This document shows, piece after piece, positions 1 through 11,900 of a stretch of DNA of 64,000 bases. A model generated the notes under the pieces. The model did no database searches. It was not told where the DNA came from and saw only the letters and a list, made by a program, of their open reading frames with translations. Each line of letters begins with the position of its first letter. The stretch's first letter is position 1. The stretch lies in NCBI GenBank assembly GCA_947034895.1, contig OX344763.1, forward strand, positions 81,487,093 through 81,551,092, in the 5' to 3' direction. Origin of the DNA: Rhytidiadelphus loreus. Lineage: Eukaryota; Streptophyta; Bryopsida; Hypnales; Hylocomiaceae. The translations under genes and the position numbers were made by a program.

Positions 1-176
1 GCCCTGTATTTAAAAGCGCATGAATCCCGAACTCATGAAATTTGAACGTGAAAGAGTGAAAACAATTTAATGTCCAAGTTGCAAATGGCCGAAGCTCTTG
101 CAATTAGGAAAAGAATATATGATTTGTGAAATTGTGTGGAACTTTCGGCAAGAATAAGAAAAATGGAATAAGCCAT
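1..176 (+). repeat. Reference monomer (copy 1) and its variable sites
   Basis: This copy sets the phase used in all entries (monomer position = window position modulo 176). Positions 7-77 are almost invariant between copies apart from position 35. Recurrent variants are: 6 g/a; 35 a/c; 78 g/a; 84 a/g; 85 a/t; 91 g/t; 94 g/a; 113 g/a; 124 t/c; 126 g/c; 127 t/g; 128 g/c; 143, 144 and 146, which switch together between ctttcgg and ccctagg; 149 c/g; and 158 a/g/c/t beside an A-run (sometimes with 157 c). There are five CpG dinucleotides, at 17, 28, 47, 90 and 146. The ccctagg form contains an AvrII site (cctagg), so that enzyme would cut only one class of monomers. There is no spacer between copies. 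Confidence 0.95.
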
Positions 177-2730
177 GCCCTGTATTTAAAAGCGCATGAA
201 TCCCGAACTCATGAAATTTGAACGTGAAAGAGTGAAAACAATTTAATGTCCAAATTGCAAATGGCCGAAGCTCTTGCAATTAGGAAAAAAATATATGATT
301 TGTGAAATTGTGTGGAACTTTCGGGAAGAATAAAAAAAATGGAATAAGCCATGCCCTGTATTTAAAAGCGCATGAATCCCGAACTCATGAAATTTGAACG
401 TGAAAGAGTGAAAACAATTTAATGTCCAAGTTGCAAATGGCCTAAGCTCTTGCAATTAGGAAAAGAATATATGATTTGTGAAATTGTGTGGAACCCTAGG
501 CAAGAATAAAAAAAATGGAATAAGCCATGCCCTGTATTTAAAAGCGCATGAATCCCGAACTCATGAAATTTGAACGTGAAAGAGTGAAAACAATTTAATG
601 TCCAAGTTGCAAATGGCCTAAGCTCTTGCAATTAGGAAAAGAATATATGATTTGTGAAATTGTGTGGAACTTTCGGCAAGAATAAGAAAAATGGAATAAG
701 CCATGCCCTGTATTTAAAAGCGCATGAATCCCGAACTCATGAAATTTGAACGTGAAAGAGTGAAAACAATTTAATGTCCAAGTTGCAAATGGCCTAAGCT
801 CTTGCAATTAGGAAAAGAATATATGATTTCTGAAATTGTGTGGAACTTTCGGGAAGAATAAAAAAAATGGAATAAGCCATGCCCTGTATTTAAAAGCGCA
901 TGAATCCCGAACTCATGAAATTTGAACGTGAAAGAGTGAAAACAATTTAATGTCCAAGTTGCAAATGGCCTAAGCTCTTGCAATTAGGAAAAGAATATAT
1001 GATTTGTGAAATTGTGTGGAACTTTCGGCAAGAATAAGAAAAATGGAATAAGCCATGCCCTGTATTTAAAAGCGCATGAATCCCGAACTCATGAAATTTG
1101 AACGTGAAAGAGTGAAAACAATTTAATGTCCAAGTTGCAAATGGCCTAAGCTCTTGCAATTAGGAAAAGAATATATGATTTGAGAAATTGTGTGGAACCC
1201 TAGGCAAGAATACAAAAAATGGAATAAGCCATGCCCTGTATTTAAAAGCGCATGAATCCCGAACTCATGAAATTTGAACGTGAAAGAGTGAAAACAATTT
1301 AATGTCCAAGTTGCAAATGGCCGAAGCTCTTGCAATTAGGAAAAGAATATATGATTTGTGAAATTGTGTGGAAACCTAGGCAAGAATAACAAAAATGGAA
1401 TAAGCCATGCCCTGTATTTAAAAGCGCATGAATCCCGAACTCATGAAATTTGAACGTGAAAGAGTGAAAACAATTTAATGTCCAAGTTGCAAATGGCCTA
1501 AGCTCTTGCAATTAGGAAAAGAATATATGATTTGTGAAATTGTGTGGAACTTTCGGGAAGAATAAAAAAAATGGAATAAGCCATGCCCTGTATTTAAAAG
1601 CGCATGAATCCCGAACTCATGAAATTTGAACGTGAAAGAGTGAAAACAATTTAATGTCCAAATTGCAAATGGCCGAAGCTCTTGCAATTAGGAAAAGAAT
1701 ATATGATTTGTGAAATTGTGTGGAACCCTAGGCAAGAATACAAAAAATGGAATAAGCCATGCCCTGTATTTAAAAGCGCATGAATCCCGAACTCATGAAA
1801 TTTGAACGTGAAAGAGTGAAAACAATTTAATGTCCAAGTTGCAAATGGCCGAAGCTCTTGCAATTAGGAAAAGAATATATGATTTGTGAAATTGTGTGGA
1901 ACTTTCGGCAAGAATAAAAAAAATGGAATAAGCCATGCCCTGTATTTAAAAGCGCATGAATCCCGAACTCATGAAATTTGAACGTGAAAGAGTGAAAACA
2001 ATTTAATGTCCAAGTTGCAAATGGCCGAAGCTCTTGCAATTAGGAAAAGAATATATGATTTGTGAAATTGTGTGGAACTTTCGGCAAGAATAAGAAAAAT
2101 GGAATAAGCCATGCCCTGTATTTAAAAGCGCATGAATCCCGAACTCATGAAATTTGAACGTGAAAGAGTGAAAACAATTTAATGTCCAAATTGCAAATGG
2201 CCGAAGCTCTTGCAATTAGGAAAAAAATATATGATTTGTGAAATTGTGTGGAACTTTCGGGAAGAATAAAAAAAATGGAATAAGCCATGCCCTGTATTTA
2301 AAAGCGCATGAATCCCGAACTCATGAAATTTGAACGTGAAAGAGTGAAAACAATTTAATGTCCAAGTTGCAAATGGCCTAAGCTCTTGCAATTAGGAAAA
2401 GAATATATGATTTGTGAAATTGTGTGGAACCCTAGGCAAGAATAAAAAAAATGGAATAAGCCATGCCCTGTATTTAAAAGCGCATGAATCCCGAACTCAT
2501 GAAATTTGAACGTGAAAGAGTGAAAACAATTTAATGTCCAAGTTGCAAATGGCCTAAGCTCTTGCAATTAGGAAAAGAATATATGATTTGTGAAATTGTG
2601 TGGAACTTTCGGCAAGAATAAGAAAAATGGAATAAGCCATGCCCTGTATTTAAAAGCGCATGAATCCCGAACTCATGAAATTTGAACGTGAAAGAGTGAA
2701 AACAATTTAATGTCCAAGTTGCAAATGGCC
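1..2730 (+). repeat. 11-monomer HOR, 1,936 bp, incomplete
   Basis: Bases 1-794 carry the same series of monomer types as bases 1,937-2,730, a spacing of 11 monomers. The marker is the rare g-to-a change at monomer position 113, giving an unbroken A-run, at 289 and 2,225 (1,936 apart). The series ends at 795 versus 2,731, where position 91 is t in one and g in the other. The left limit lies outside the window. The monomers between the two blocks (795-1,936) are a different mixture, so only part of the 11-mer is seen twice. Confidence 0.75.
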
Positions 2731-5700
2731 GAAGCTCTTGCAATTAGGAAAAGAATATATGATTTGTGAAATTGTGTGGAACTTTCGGCAAGAATAAGAA
2801 AAATGGAATAAGCCATGCCCTGTATTTAAAAGCGCATGAATCCCGAACTCATGAAATTTGAACGTGAAAGAGTGAAAACAATTTAATGTCCAAGTTGCAA
2901 ATGGCCGAAGCTCTTGCAATTAGGAAAAGAATATATGATTTGTGAAATTGTGTGGAACCCTAGGCAAGAATAACAAAAATGGAATAAGCCATGCCCTGTA
3001 TTTAAAAGCGCATGAATCCCGAACTCATGAAATTTGAACGTGAAAGAGTGAAAACAATTTAATGTCCAAGTTGCAAATGGCCTAAGCTCTTGCAATTAGG
3101 AAAAGAATATATGATTTCTGAAATTGTGTGGAACTTTCGGGAAGAATAAAAAAAATGGAATAAGCCATGCCCTGTATTTAAAAGCGCATGAATCCCGAAC
3201 TCATGAAATTTGAACGTGAAAGAGTGAAAACAATTTAATGTCCAAGTTGCAAATGGCCGAAGCTCTTGCAATTAGGAAAAGAATATATGATTTGTGAAAT
3301 TGTGTGGAACCCTAGGCAAGAATAAGAAAAATGGAATAAGCCATGCCCTGTATTTAAAAGCGCATGAATCCCGAACTCATGAAATTTGAACGTGAAAGAG
3401 TGAAAACAATTTAATGTCCAAGTTGCAAATGGCCGAAGCTCTTGCAATTAGGAAAAGAATATATGATTTCTGAAATTGTGTGGAACTTTCGGGAAGAATA
3501 AAAAAAATGGAATAAGCCATGCCCTGTATTTAAAAGCGCATGAATCCCGAACTCATGAAATTTGAACGTGAAAGAGTGAAAACAATTTAATGTCCAAGTT
3601 GCAAATGGCCTAAGCTCTTGCAATTAGGAAAAGAATATATGATTTGTGAAATTGTGTGGAACCCTAGGCAAGAATAAAAAAAATGGAATAAGCCATGCCC
3701 TGTATTTAAAAGCGCATGAATCCCGAACTCATGAAATTTGAACGTGAAAGAGTGAAAACAATTTAATGTCCAAGTTGCAAATGGCCTAAGCTCTTGCAAT
3801 TAGGAAAAGAATATATGATTTGTGAAATTGTGTGGAACTTTCGGCAAGAATAAGAAAAATGGAATAAGCCATGCCCTGTATTTAAAAGCGCATGAATCCC
3901 GAACTCATGAAATTTGAACGTGAAAGAGTGAAAACAATTTAATGTCCAAGTTGCAAATGGCCGAAGCTCTTGCAATTAGGAAAAGAATATATGATTTGTG
4001 AAATTGTGTGGAACTTTCGGCAAGAATAAGAAAAATGGAATAAGCCATGCCCTGTATTTAAAAGCGCATGAATCCCGAACTCATGAAATTTGAACGTGAA
4101 AGAGTGAAAACAATTTAATGTCCAAGTTGCAAATGGCCGAAGCTCTTGCAATTAGGAAAAGAATATATGATTTGTGAAATTGTGTGGAACCCTAGGCAAG
4201 AATAACAAAAATGGAATAAGCCATGCCCTGTATTTAAAAGCGCATGAATCCCGAACTCATGAAATTTGAACGTGAAAGAGTGAAAACAATTTAATGTCCA
4301 AGTTGCAAATGGCCTAAGCTCTTGCAATTAGGAAAAGAATATATGATTTCTGAAATTGTGTGGAACTTTCGGGAAGAATAAAAAAAATGGAATAAGCCAT
4401 GCCCTGTATTTAAAAGCGCATGAATCCCGAACTCATGAAATTTGAACGTGAAAGAGTGAAAACAATTTAATGTCCAAGTTGCAAATGGCCGAAGCTCTTG
4501 CAATTAGGAAAAGAATATATGATTTGTGAAATTGTGTGGAACCCTAGGCAAGAATAAGAAAAATGGAATAAGCCATGCCCTGTATTTAAAAGCGCATGAA
4601 TCCCGAACTCATGAAATTTGAACGTGAAAGAGTGAAAACAATTTAATGTCCAAGTTGCAAATGGCCGAAGCTCTTGCAATTAGGAAAAGAATATATGATT
4701 TCTGAAATTGTGTGGAACTTTCGGGAAGAATAAAAAAAATGGAATAAGCCATGCCCTGTATTTAAAAGCGCATGAATCCCGAACTCATGAAATTTGAACG
4801 TGAAAGAGTGAAAACAATTTAATGTCCAAGTTGCAAATGGCCGAAGCTCTTGCAATTAGGAAAAGAATATATGATTTGTGAAATTGTGTGGAACCCTAGG
4901 CAAGAATAACAAAAATGGAATAAGCCATGCCCTGTATTTAAAAGCGCATGAATCCCGAACTCATGAAATTTGAACGTGAAAGAGTGAAAACAATTTAATG
5001 TCCAAGTTGCAAATGGCCTAAGCTCTTGCAATTAGGAAAAGAATATATGATTTCTGAAATTGTGTGGAACTTTCGGGAAGAATAAAAAAAATGGAATAAG
5101 CCATGCCCTGTATTTAAAAGCGCATGAATCCCGAACTCATGAAATTTGAACGTGAAAGAGTGAAAACAATTTAATGTCCAAGTTGCAAATGGCCGAAGCT
5201 CTTGCAATTAGGAAAAGAATATATGATTTGTGAAATTGTGTGGAACTTTCGGCAAGAATAATAAAAATGGAATAAGCCATGCCCTGTATTTAAAAGCGCA
5301 TGAATCCCGAACTCATGAAATTTGAACGTGAAAGAGTGAAAACAATTTAATGTCCAAGTTGCAAATGGCCGAAGCTCTTGCAATTAGGAAAAGAATATAT
5401 GATTTGTGAAATTGTGTGGAACTTTCGGCAAGAATAAGAAAAATGGAATAAGCCATGCCCTGTATTTAAAAGCGCATGAATCCCGAACTCATGAAATTTG
5501 AACGTGAAAGAGTGAAAACAATTTAATGTCCAAATTGCAAATGGCCGAAGCTCTTGCAATTAGGAAAAAAATATATGATTTGTGAAATTGTGTGGAACCC
5601 TAGGCAAGAATACAAAAAATGGAATAAGCCATGCCCTGTATTTAAAAGCGCATGAATCCCGAACTCATGAAATTTGAACGTGAAAGAGTGAAAACAATTT

Positions 5701-7166
5701 AATGTCCAAGTTGCAAATGGCCGAAGCTCTTGCAATTAGGAAAAGAATATATGATTTGTGAAATTGTGTGGAACCCTAGGCAAGAATAAAAAAAATGGAA
5801 TAAGCCATGCCCTGTATTTAAAAGCGCATGAATCCCGAACTCATGAAATTTGAACGTGAAAGAGTGAAAACAATTTAATGTCCAAGTTGCAAATGGCCTA
5901 AGCTCTTGCAATTAGGAAAAGAATATATGATTTGTGAAATTGTGTGGAACTTTCGGCAAGAATAAGAAAAATGGAATAAGCCATGCCCTGTATTTAAAAG
6001 CGCATGAATCCCGAACTCATGAAATTTGAACGTGAAAGAGTGAAAACAATTTAATGTCCAAGTTGCAAATGGCCGAAGCTCTTGCAATTAGGAAAAGAAT
6101 ATATGATTTGTGAAATTGTGTGGAACTTTAGGCAAGAATAAGAAAAATGGAATAAGCCATGCCCTGTATTTAAAAGCGCATGAATCCCGAACTCATGAAA
6201 TTTGAACGTGAAAGAGTGAAAACAATTTAATGTCCAAGTTGCAAATGGCCGAAGCTCTTGCAATTAGGAAAAGAATATATGATTTGTGAAATTGTGTGGA
6301 ACCCTAGGCAAGAATAAGAAAAATGGAATAAGCCATGCCCTGTATTTAAAAGCGCATGAATCCCGAACTCATGAAATTTGAACGTGAAAGAGTGAAAACA
6401 ATTTAATGTCCAAGTTGCAAATGGCCGAAGCTCTTGCAATTAGGAAAAGAATATATGATTTGTGAAATTGTGTGGAACTTTCGGCAAGAATAAGAAAAAT
6501 GGAATAAGCCATGCCCTGTATTTAAAAGCGCATGAATCCCGAACTCATGAAATTTGAACGTGAAAGAGTGAAAACAATTTAATGTCCAAGTTGCAAATGG
6601 CCGAAGCTCTTGCAATTAGGAAAAGAATATATGATTTGTGAAATTGTGTGGAACCCTAGGCAAGAATAAGAAAAATGGAATAAGCCATGCCCTGTATTTA
6701 AAAGCGCATGAATCCCGAACTCATGAAATTTGAACGTGAAAGAGTGAAAACAATTTAATGTCCAAGTTGCAAATGGCCGAAGCTCTTGCAATTAGGAAAA
6801 GAATATATGATTTCTGAAATTGTGTGGAACTTTCGGGAAGAATAAAAAAAATGGAATAAGCCATGCCCTGTATTTAAAAGCGCATGAATCCCGAACTCAT
6901 GAAATTTGAACGTGAAAGAGTGAAAACAATTTAATGTCCAAGTTGCAAATGGCCGAAGCTCTTGCAATTAGGAAAAGAATATATGATTTGTGAAATTGTG
7001 TGGAACCCTAGGCAAGAATAACAAAAATGGAATAAGCCATGCCCTGTATTTAAAAGCGCATGAATCCCGAACTCATGAAATTTGAACGTGAAAGAGTGAA
7101 AACAATTTAATGTCCAAGTTGCAAATGGCCTAAGCTCTTGCAATTAGGAAAAGAATATATGATTTC
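830..7166 (+). repeat. Zone of monomers with c at position 126
   Basis: Eight monomers carry g-to-c at monomer position 126 (atttctgaa instead of atttgtgaa), the first at 830 and the last at 7,166. I find this variant nowhere else in the window. All eight also carry the ctttcggg form (149 g) and a at 158, so they descend from one founder monomer. Apart from the HORs described separately, the stretch 1-7,800 contains no other element. Confidence 0.85.
2239..4842 (+). repeat. 7-monomer HOR, 1,232 bp, about two copies
   Basis: Seven successive monomers repeat in the same order in the next 1,232 bases. By variant state the order from about 2,355 is ccctagg/a, ctttcgg/g, ctttcgg/g, ccctagg/c, ctttcggg with the position-126 c change, ccctagg/g, and ctttcggg with the 126 c change, where the last letter is position 158. 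The same order runs again from 3,587. The match breaks on the left at position 126 (2,238 versus 3,470) and on the right at position 91 (3,611 versus 4,843). This is a tandem duplication of about 2.1 units. The last four types appear again 2,112 bases on, at about 6,579-7,319, suggesting further shuffling. Confidence 0.85.
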
Positions 7167-7811
7167 TGAAATTGTGTGGAACTTTCGGGAAGAATAAAAA
7201 AAATGGAATAAGCCATGCCCTGTATTTAAAAGCGCATGAATCCCGAACTCATGAAATTTGAACGTGAAAGAGTGAAAACAATTTAATGTCCAAGTTGCAA
7301 ATGGCCGAAGCTCTTGCAATTAGGAAAAGAATATATGATTTGTGAAATTGTGTGGAACTTTCGGCAAGAATAAGAAAAATGGAATAAGCCATGCCCTGTA
7401 TTTAAAAGCGCATGAATCCCGAACTCATGAAATTTGAACGTGAAAGAGTGAAAACAATTTAATGTCCAAGTTGCAAATGGCCGAAGCTCTTGCAATTAGG
7501 AAAAGAATATATGATTTGTGAAATTGTGTGGAACTTTCGGCAAGAATAAGAAAAATGGAATAAGCCATGCCCTGTATTTAAAAGCGCATGAATCCCGAAC
7601 TCATGAAATTTGAACGTGAAAGAGTGAAAACAATTTAATGTCCAAGTTGCAAATGGCCTAAGCTCTTGCAATTAGGAAAAGAATATATGATTTGTGAAAT
7701 TGTGTGGAACCCTAGGCAAGAATAAAAAAAATGGAATAAGCCATGCCCTGTATTTAAAAGCGCATGAATCCCGAACTCATGAAATTTGAACGTGAAAGAG
7801 TGAAAACAATT

Positions 7812-8982
7812 TAATGTCCAAATTGCAAATGGCCGAAGCTCTTGCAATTAGGAAAAGAATATATGATTTGTGAAATTGTGTGGAACTTTCGGCAAGAATA
7901 AAAAAAATGGAATAAGCCATGCCCTGTATTTAAAAGCGCATGAATCCCGAACTCCTGAAATTTGAACGTGAAAGAGTGAAAACAATTTAATGTCCAAGTT
8001 GCAAATGGCCGAAGCTCTTGCAATTAGGAAAAGAATATATGATTTGTGAAATTGTGTGGAACCCTAGGCAAGAATAAAAAAAATGGAATAAGCCATGCCC
8101 TGTATTTAAAAGCGCATGAATCCCGAACTCATGAAATTTGAACGTGAAAGAGTGAAAACAATTTAATGTCCAAATTGCAAATGGCCGAAGCTCTTGCAAT
8201 TAGGAAAAGAATATATGATTTGTGAAATTGTGTGGAACCCTAGGCAAGAATAACAAAAATGGAATAAGCCATGCCCTGTATTTAAAAGCGCATGAATCCC
8301 GAACTCATGAAATTTGAACGTGAAAGAGTGAAAACAATTTAATGTCCAAGTTGCAAATGGCCGAAGCTCTTGCAATTAGGAAAAGAATATATGATTTGTG
8401 AAATTGTGTGGAACCCTAGGCAAGAATAAAAAAAATGGAATAAGCCATGCCCTGTATTTAAAAGCGCATGAATCCCGAACTCATGAAATTTGAACGTGAA
8501 AGAGTGAAAACAATTTAATGTCCAAGTTGCAAATGGCCGAAGCTCTTGCAATTAGGAAAAGAATATATGATTTGTGAAATTGTGTGGAACTTTCGGGAAG
8601 AATAAAAAAAATGGAATAAGCCATGCCCTGTATTTAAAAGCGCATGAATCCCGAACTCATGAAATTTGAACGTGAAAGAGTGAAAACAATTTAATGTCCA
8701 AATTGCAAATGGCCGAAGCTCTTGCAATTAGGAAAAGAATATATGATTTGTGAAATTGTGTGGAACTTTCGGGAAGAATAAAAAAAATGGAATAAGCCAT
8801 GCCCTGTATTTAAAAGCGCATGAATCCCGAACTCATGAAATTTGAACGTGAAAGAGTGAAAACAATTTAATGTCCAAGTTGCAAATGGCCGAAGCTCTTG
8901 CAATTAGGAAAAGAATATATGATTTGTGAAATTGTGTGGAACCCTAGGCAAGAATAAAAAAAATGGAATAAGCCATGCCCTG
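7812..8982 (+). repeat. Array segment without a clear HOR
   Basis: These roughly seven monomers mix the ctttcgg, ctttcggg and ccctagg types, mostly with a at position 158. Position 78 is often a (ccaaatt instead of ccaagtt). The first c at position 35 in the window occurs at 7,955. I see no repeating order longer than one or two monomers and nothing other than satellite. Confidence 0.8.
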
Positions 8983-11900
8983 TATTTAAAAGCGCATGAA
9001 TCCCGAACTCATGAAATTTGAACGTGAAAGAGTGAAAACAATTTAATGTCCAAATTGCAAATGGCCGAAGCTCTTGCAATTAGGAAAAGAATATATGATT
9101 TGTGAAATTGTGTGGAACTTTCGGGAAGAATAAAAAAAATGGAATAAGCCATGCCCTGTATTTAAAAGCGCATGAATCCCGAACTCATGAAATTTGAACG
9201 TGAAAGAGTGAAAACAATTTAATGTCCAAATTGCAAATGGCCGAAGCTCTTGCAATTAGGAAAAGAATATATGATTTGTGAAATTGTGTGGAACTTTCGG
9301 CAAGAATAAAAAAAATGGAATAAGCCATGCCCTGTATTTAAAAGCGCATGAATCCCGAACTCATGAAATTTGAACGTGAAAGAGTGAAAACAATTTAATG
9401 TCCAAGTTGCAAATGGCCGAAGCTCTTGCAATTAGGAAAAGAATATATGATTTGTGAAATTGTGTGGAACCCTAGGCAAGAATAAAAAAAATGGAATAAG
9501 CCATGCCCTATATTTAAAAGCGCATGAATCCCGAACTCATGAAATTTGAACGTGAAAGAGTGAAAACAATTTAATGTCCAAGTTGCAAATGGCCGAAGCT
9601 CTTGCAATTAGGAAAAGAATATATGATTTGTGAAATTGTGTGGAACTTTCGGCAAGAATAAGAAAAATGGAATAAGCCATGCCCTGTATTTAAAAGCGCA
9701 TGAATCCCGAACTCATGAAATTTGAACGTGAAAGAGTGAAAACAATTTAATGTCCAAATTGCAAATGGCCGAAGCTCTTGCAATTAGGAAAAGAATATAT
9801 GATTTGTGAAATTGTGTGGAACCCTAGGCAAGAATAAGAAAAATGGAATAAGCCATGCCCTGTATTTAAAAGCGCATGAATCCCGAACTCCTGAAATTTG
9901 AACGTGAAAGAGTGAAAACAATTTAATGTCCAAGTTGCAAATGGCCGAAGCTCTTGCAATTAGGAAAAGAATATATGATTTGTGAAATTGTGTGGAACTT
10001 TCGGCAAGAATAAAAAAAATGGAATAAGCCATGCCCTGTATTTAAAAGCGCATGAATCCCGAACTCCTGAAATTTGAACGTGAAAGAGTGAAAACAATTT
10101 AATGTCCAAATTGCAAATGGCCGAAGCTCTTGCAATTAGGAAAAGAATATATGATTTGTGAAATTGTGTGGAACCCTAGGCAAGAATACAAAAAATGGAA
10201 TAAGCCATGCACTGTATTTAAAAGCGCATGAATCCCGAACTCATGAAATTTGAACGTGAAAGAGTGAAAACAATTTAATGTCCAAGTTGCAAATGGCCGA
10301 AGCTCTTGCAATTAGGAAAAGAATATATGATTTGTGAAATTGTGTGGAACTTTCGGCAAGAATAAGAAAAATGGAATAAGCCATGCCCTGTATTTAAAAG
10401 CGCATGAATCCCGAACTCCTGAAATTTGAACGTGAAAGAGTGAAAACAATTTAATGTCCAAGTTGCAAATGGCCGAAACTCTTGCAATTAGGAAAAGAAT
10501 ATATGATTTGTGAAATTGTGTGGAACCCTAGGCAAGAATAAAAAAAATGGAATAAGCCATGCCCTGTATTTAAAAGCGCATGAATCCCGAACTCCTGAAA
10601 TTTGAACGTGAAAGAGTGAAAACAATTTAATGTCCAAGTTGCAAATGGCCGAAGCTCTTGCAATTAGGAAAAGAATATATGATTTGTGAAATTGTGTGGA
10701 AACCTAGGCAAGAATAACAAAAATGGAATAAGCCATGCCCTGTATTTAAAAGCGCATGAATCCCGAACTCATGAAATTTGAACGTGAAAGAGTGAAAACA
10801 ATTTAATGTCCAAGTTGCAAATGGCCTAAGCTCTTGCAATTAGGAAAAGAATATATGATTTGTGAAATTGTGTGGAACCCTAGGCAAGAATAACAAAAAT
10901 GGAATAAGCCATGCCCTGTATTTAAAAGCGCATGAATCCCGAACTCATGAAATTTGAACGTGAAAGAGTGAAAACAATTTAATGTCCAAGTTGCAAATGG
11001 CCGAAGCTCTTGCAATTAGGAAAAGAATATATGATTTGTGAAATTGTGTGGAACCCTAGGCAAGAATAAGAAAAATGGAATAAGCCATGCCCTGTATTTA
11101 AAAGCGCATGAATCCCGAACTCATGAAATTTGAACGTGAAAGAGTGAAAACAATTTAATGTCCAAGTTGCAAATGGCCGAAGCTCTTGCAATTAGGAAAA
11201 GAATATATGATTTGTGAAATTGTGTGGAACTTTCGGCAAGAATAAAAAAAATGGAATAAGCCATGCCCTGTATTTAAAAGCGCATGAATCCCGAACTCAT
11301 GAAATTTGAACGTGAAAGAGTGAAAACAATTTAATGTCCAAGTTGCAAATGGCCGAAGCTCTTGCAATTAGGAAAAGAATATATGATTTGTGAAATTGTG
11401 TGGAACCCTAGGCAAGAATAAGAAAAATGGAATAAGCCATGCCCTGTATTTAAAAGCGCATGAATCCCGAACTCATGAAATTTGAACGTGAAAGAGTGAA
11501 AACAATTTAATGTCCAAGTTGCAAATGGCCGAAGCTCTTGCAATTAGGAAAAGAATATATGATTTGTGAAATTGTGTGGAACTTTCGGCAAGAATAAGAA
11601 AAATGGAATAAGCCATGCCCTGTATTTAAAAGCGCATGAATCCCGAACTCATGAAATTTGAACGTGAAAGAGTGAAAACAATTTAATGTCCAAGTTGCAA
11701 ATGGCCGAAGCTCTTGCAATTAGGAAAAGAATATATGATTTGTGAAATTGTGTGGAACTTTCGGCAAGAATAAAAAAAATGGAATAAGCCATGCCCTGTA
11801 TTTAAAAGCGCATGAATCCCGAACTCCTGAAATTTGAACGTGAAAGAGTGAAAACAATTTAATGTCCAAGTTGCAAATGGCCGAAGCTCTTGCAATTAGG

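Noticed and set aside
1..176. Monomer built from two diverged half-units
   Set aside because: A shared tgaaatt at positions 36 and 127 (offset 91) is suggestive, but the flanking bases do not align well enough to support an ancestral dimer.
9784..10032. 82-codon minus-strand frames beginning with ATG at 9,784-10,032, 15,416-15,664 and 17,000-17,248
   Set aside because: They open only where the c at monomer position 35 removes a stop in that frame and another monomer end lies in phase. Two of the three are the same place in the duplicated 32-mer. They have no recognisable domain.
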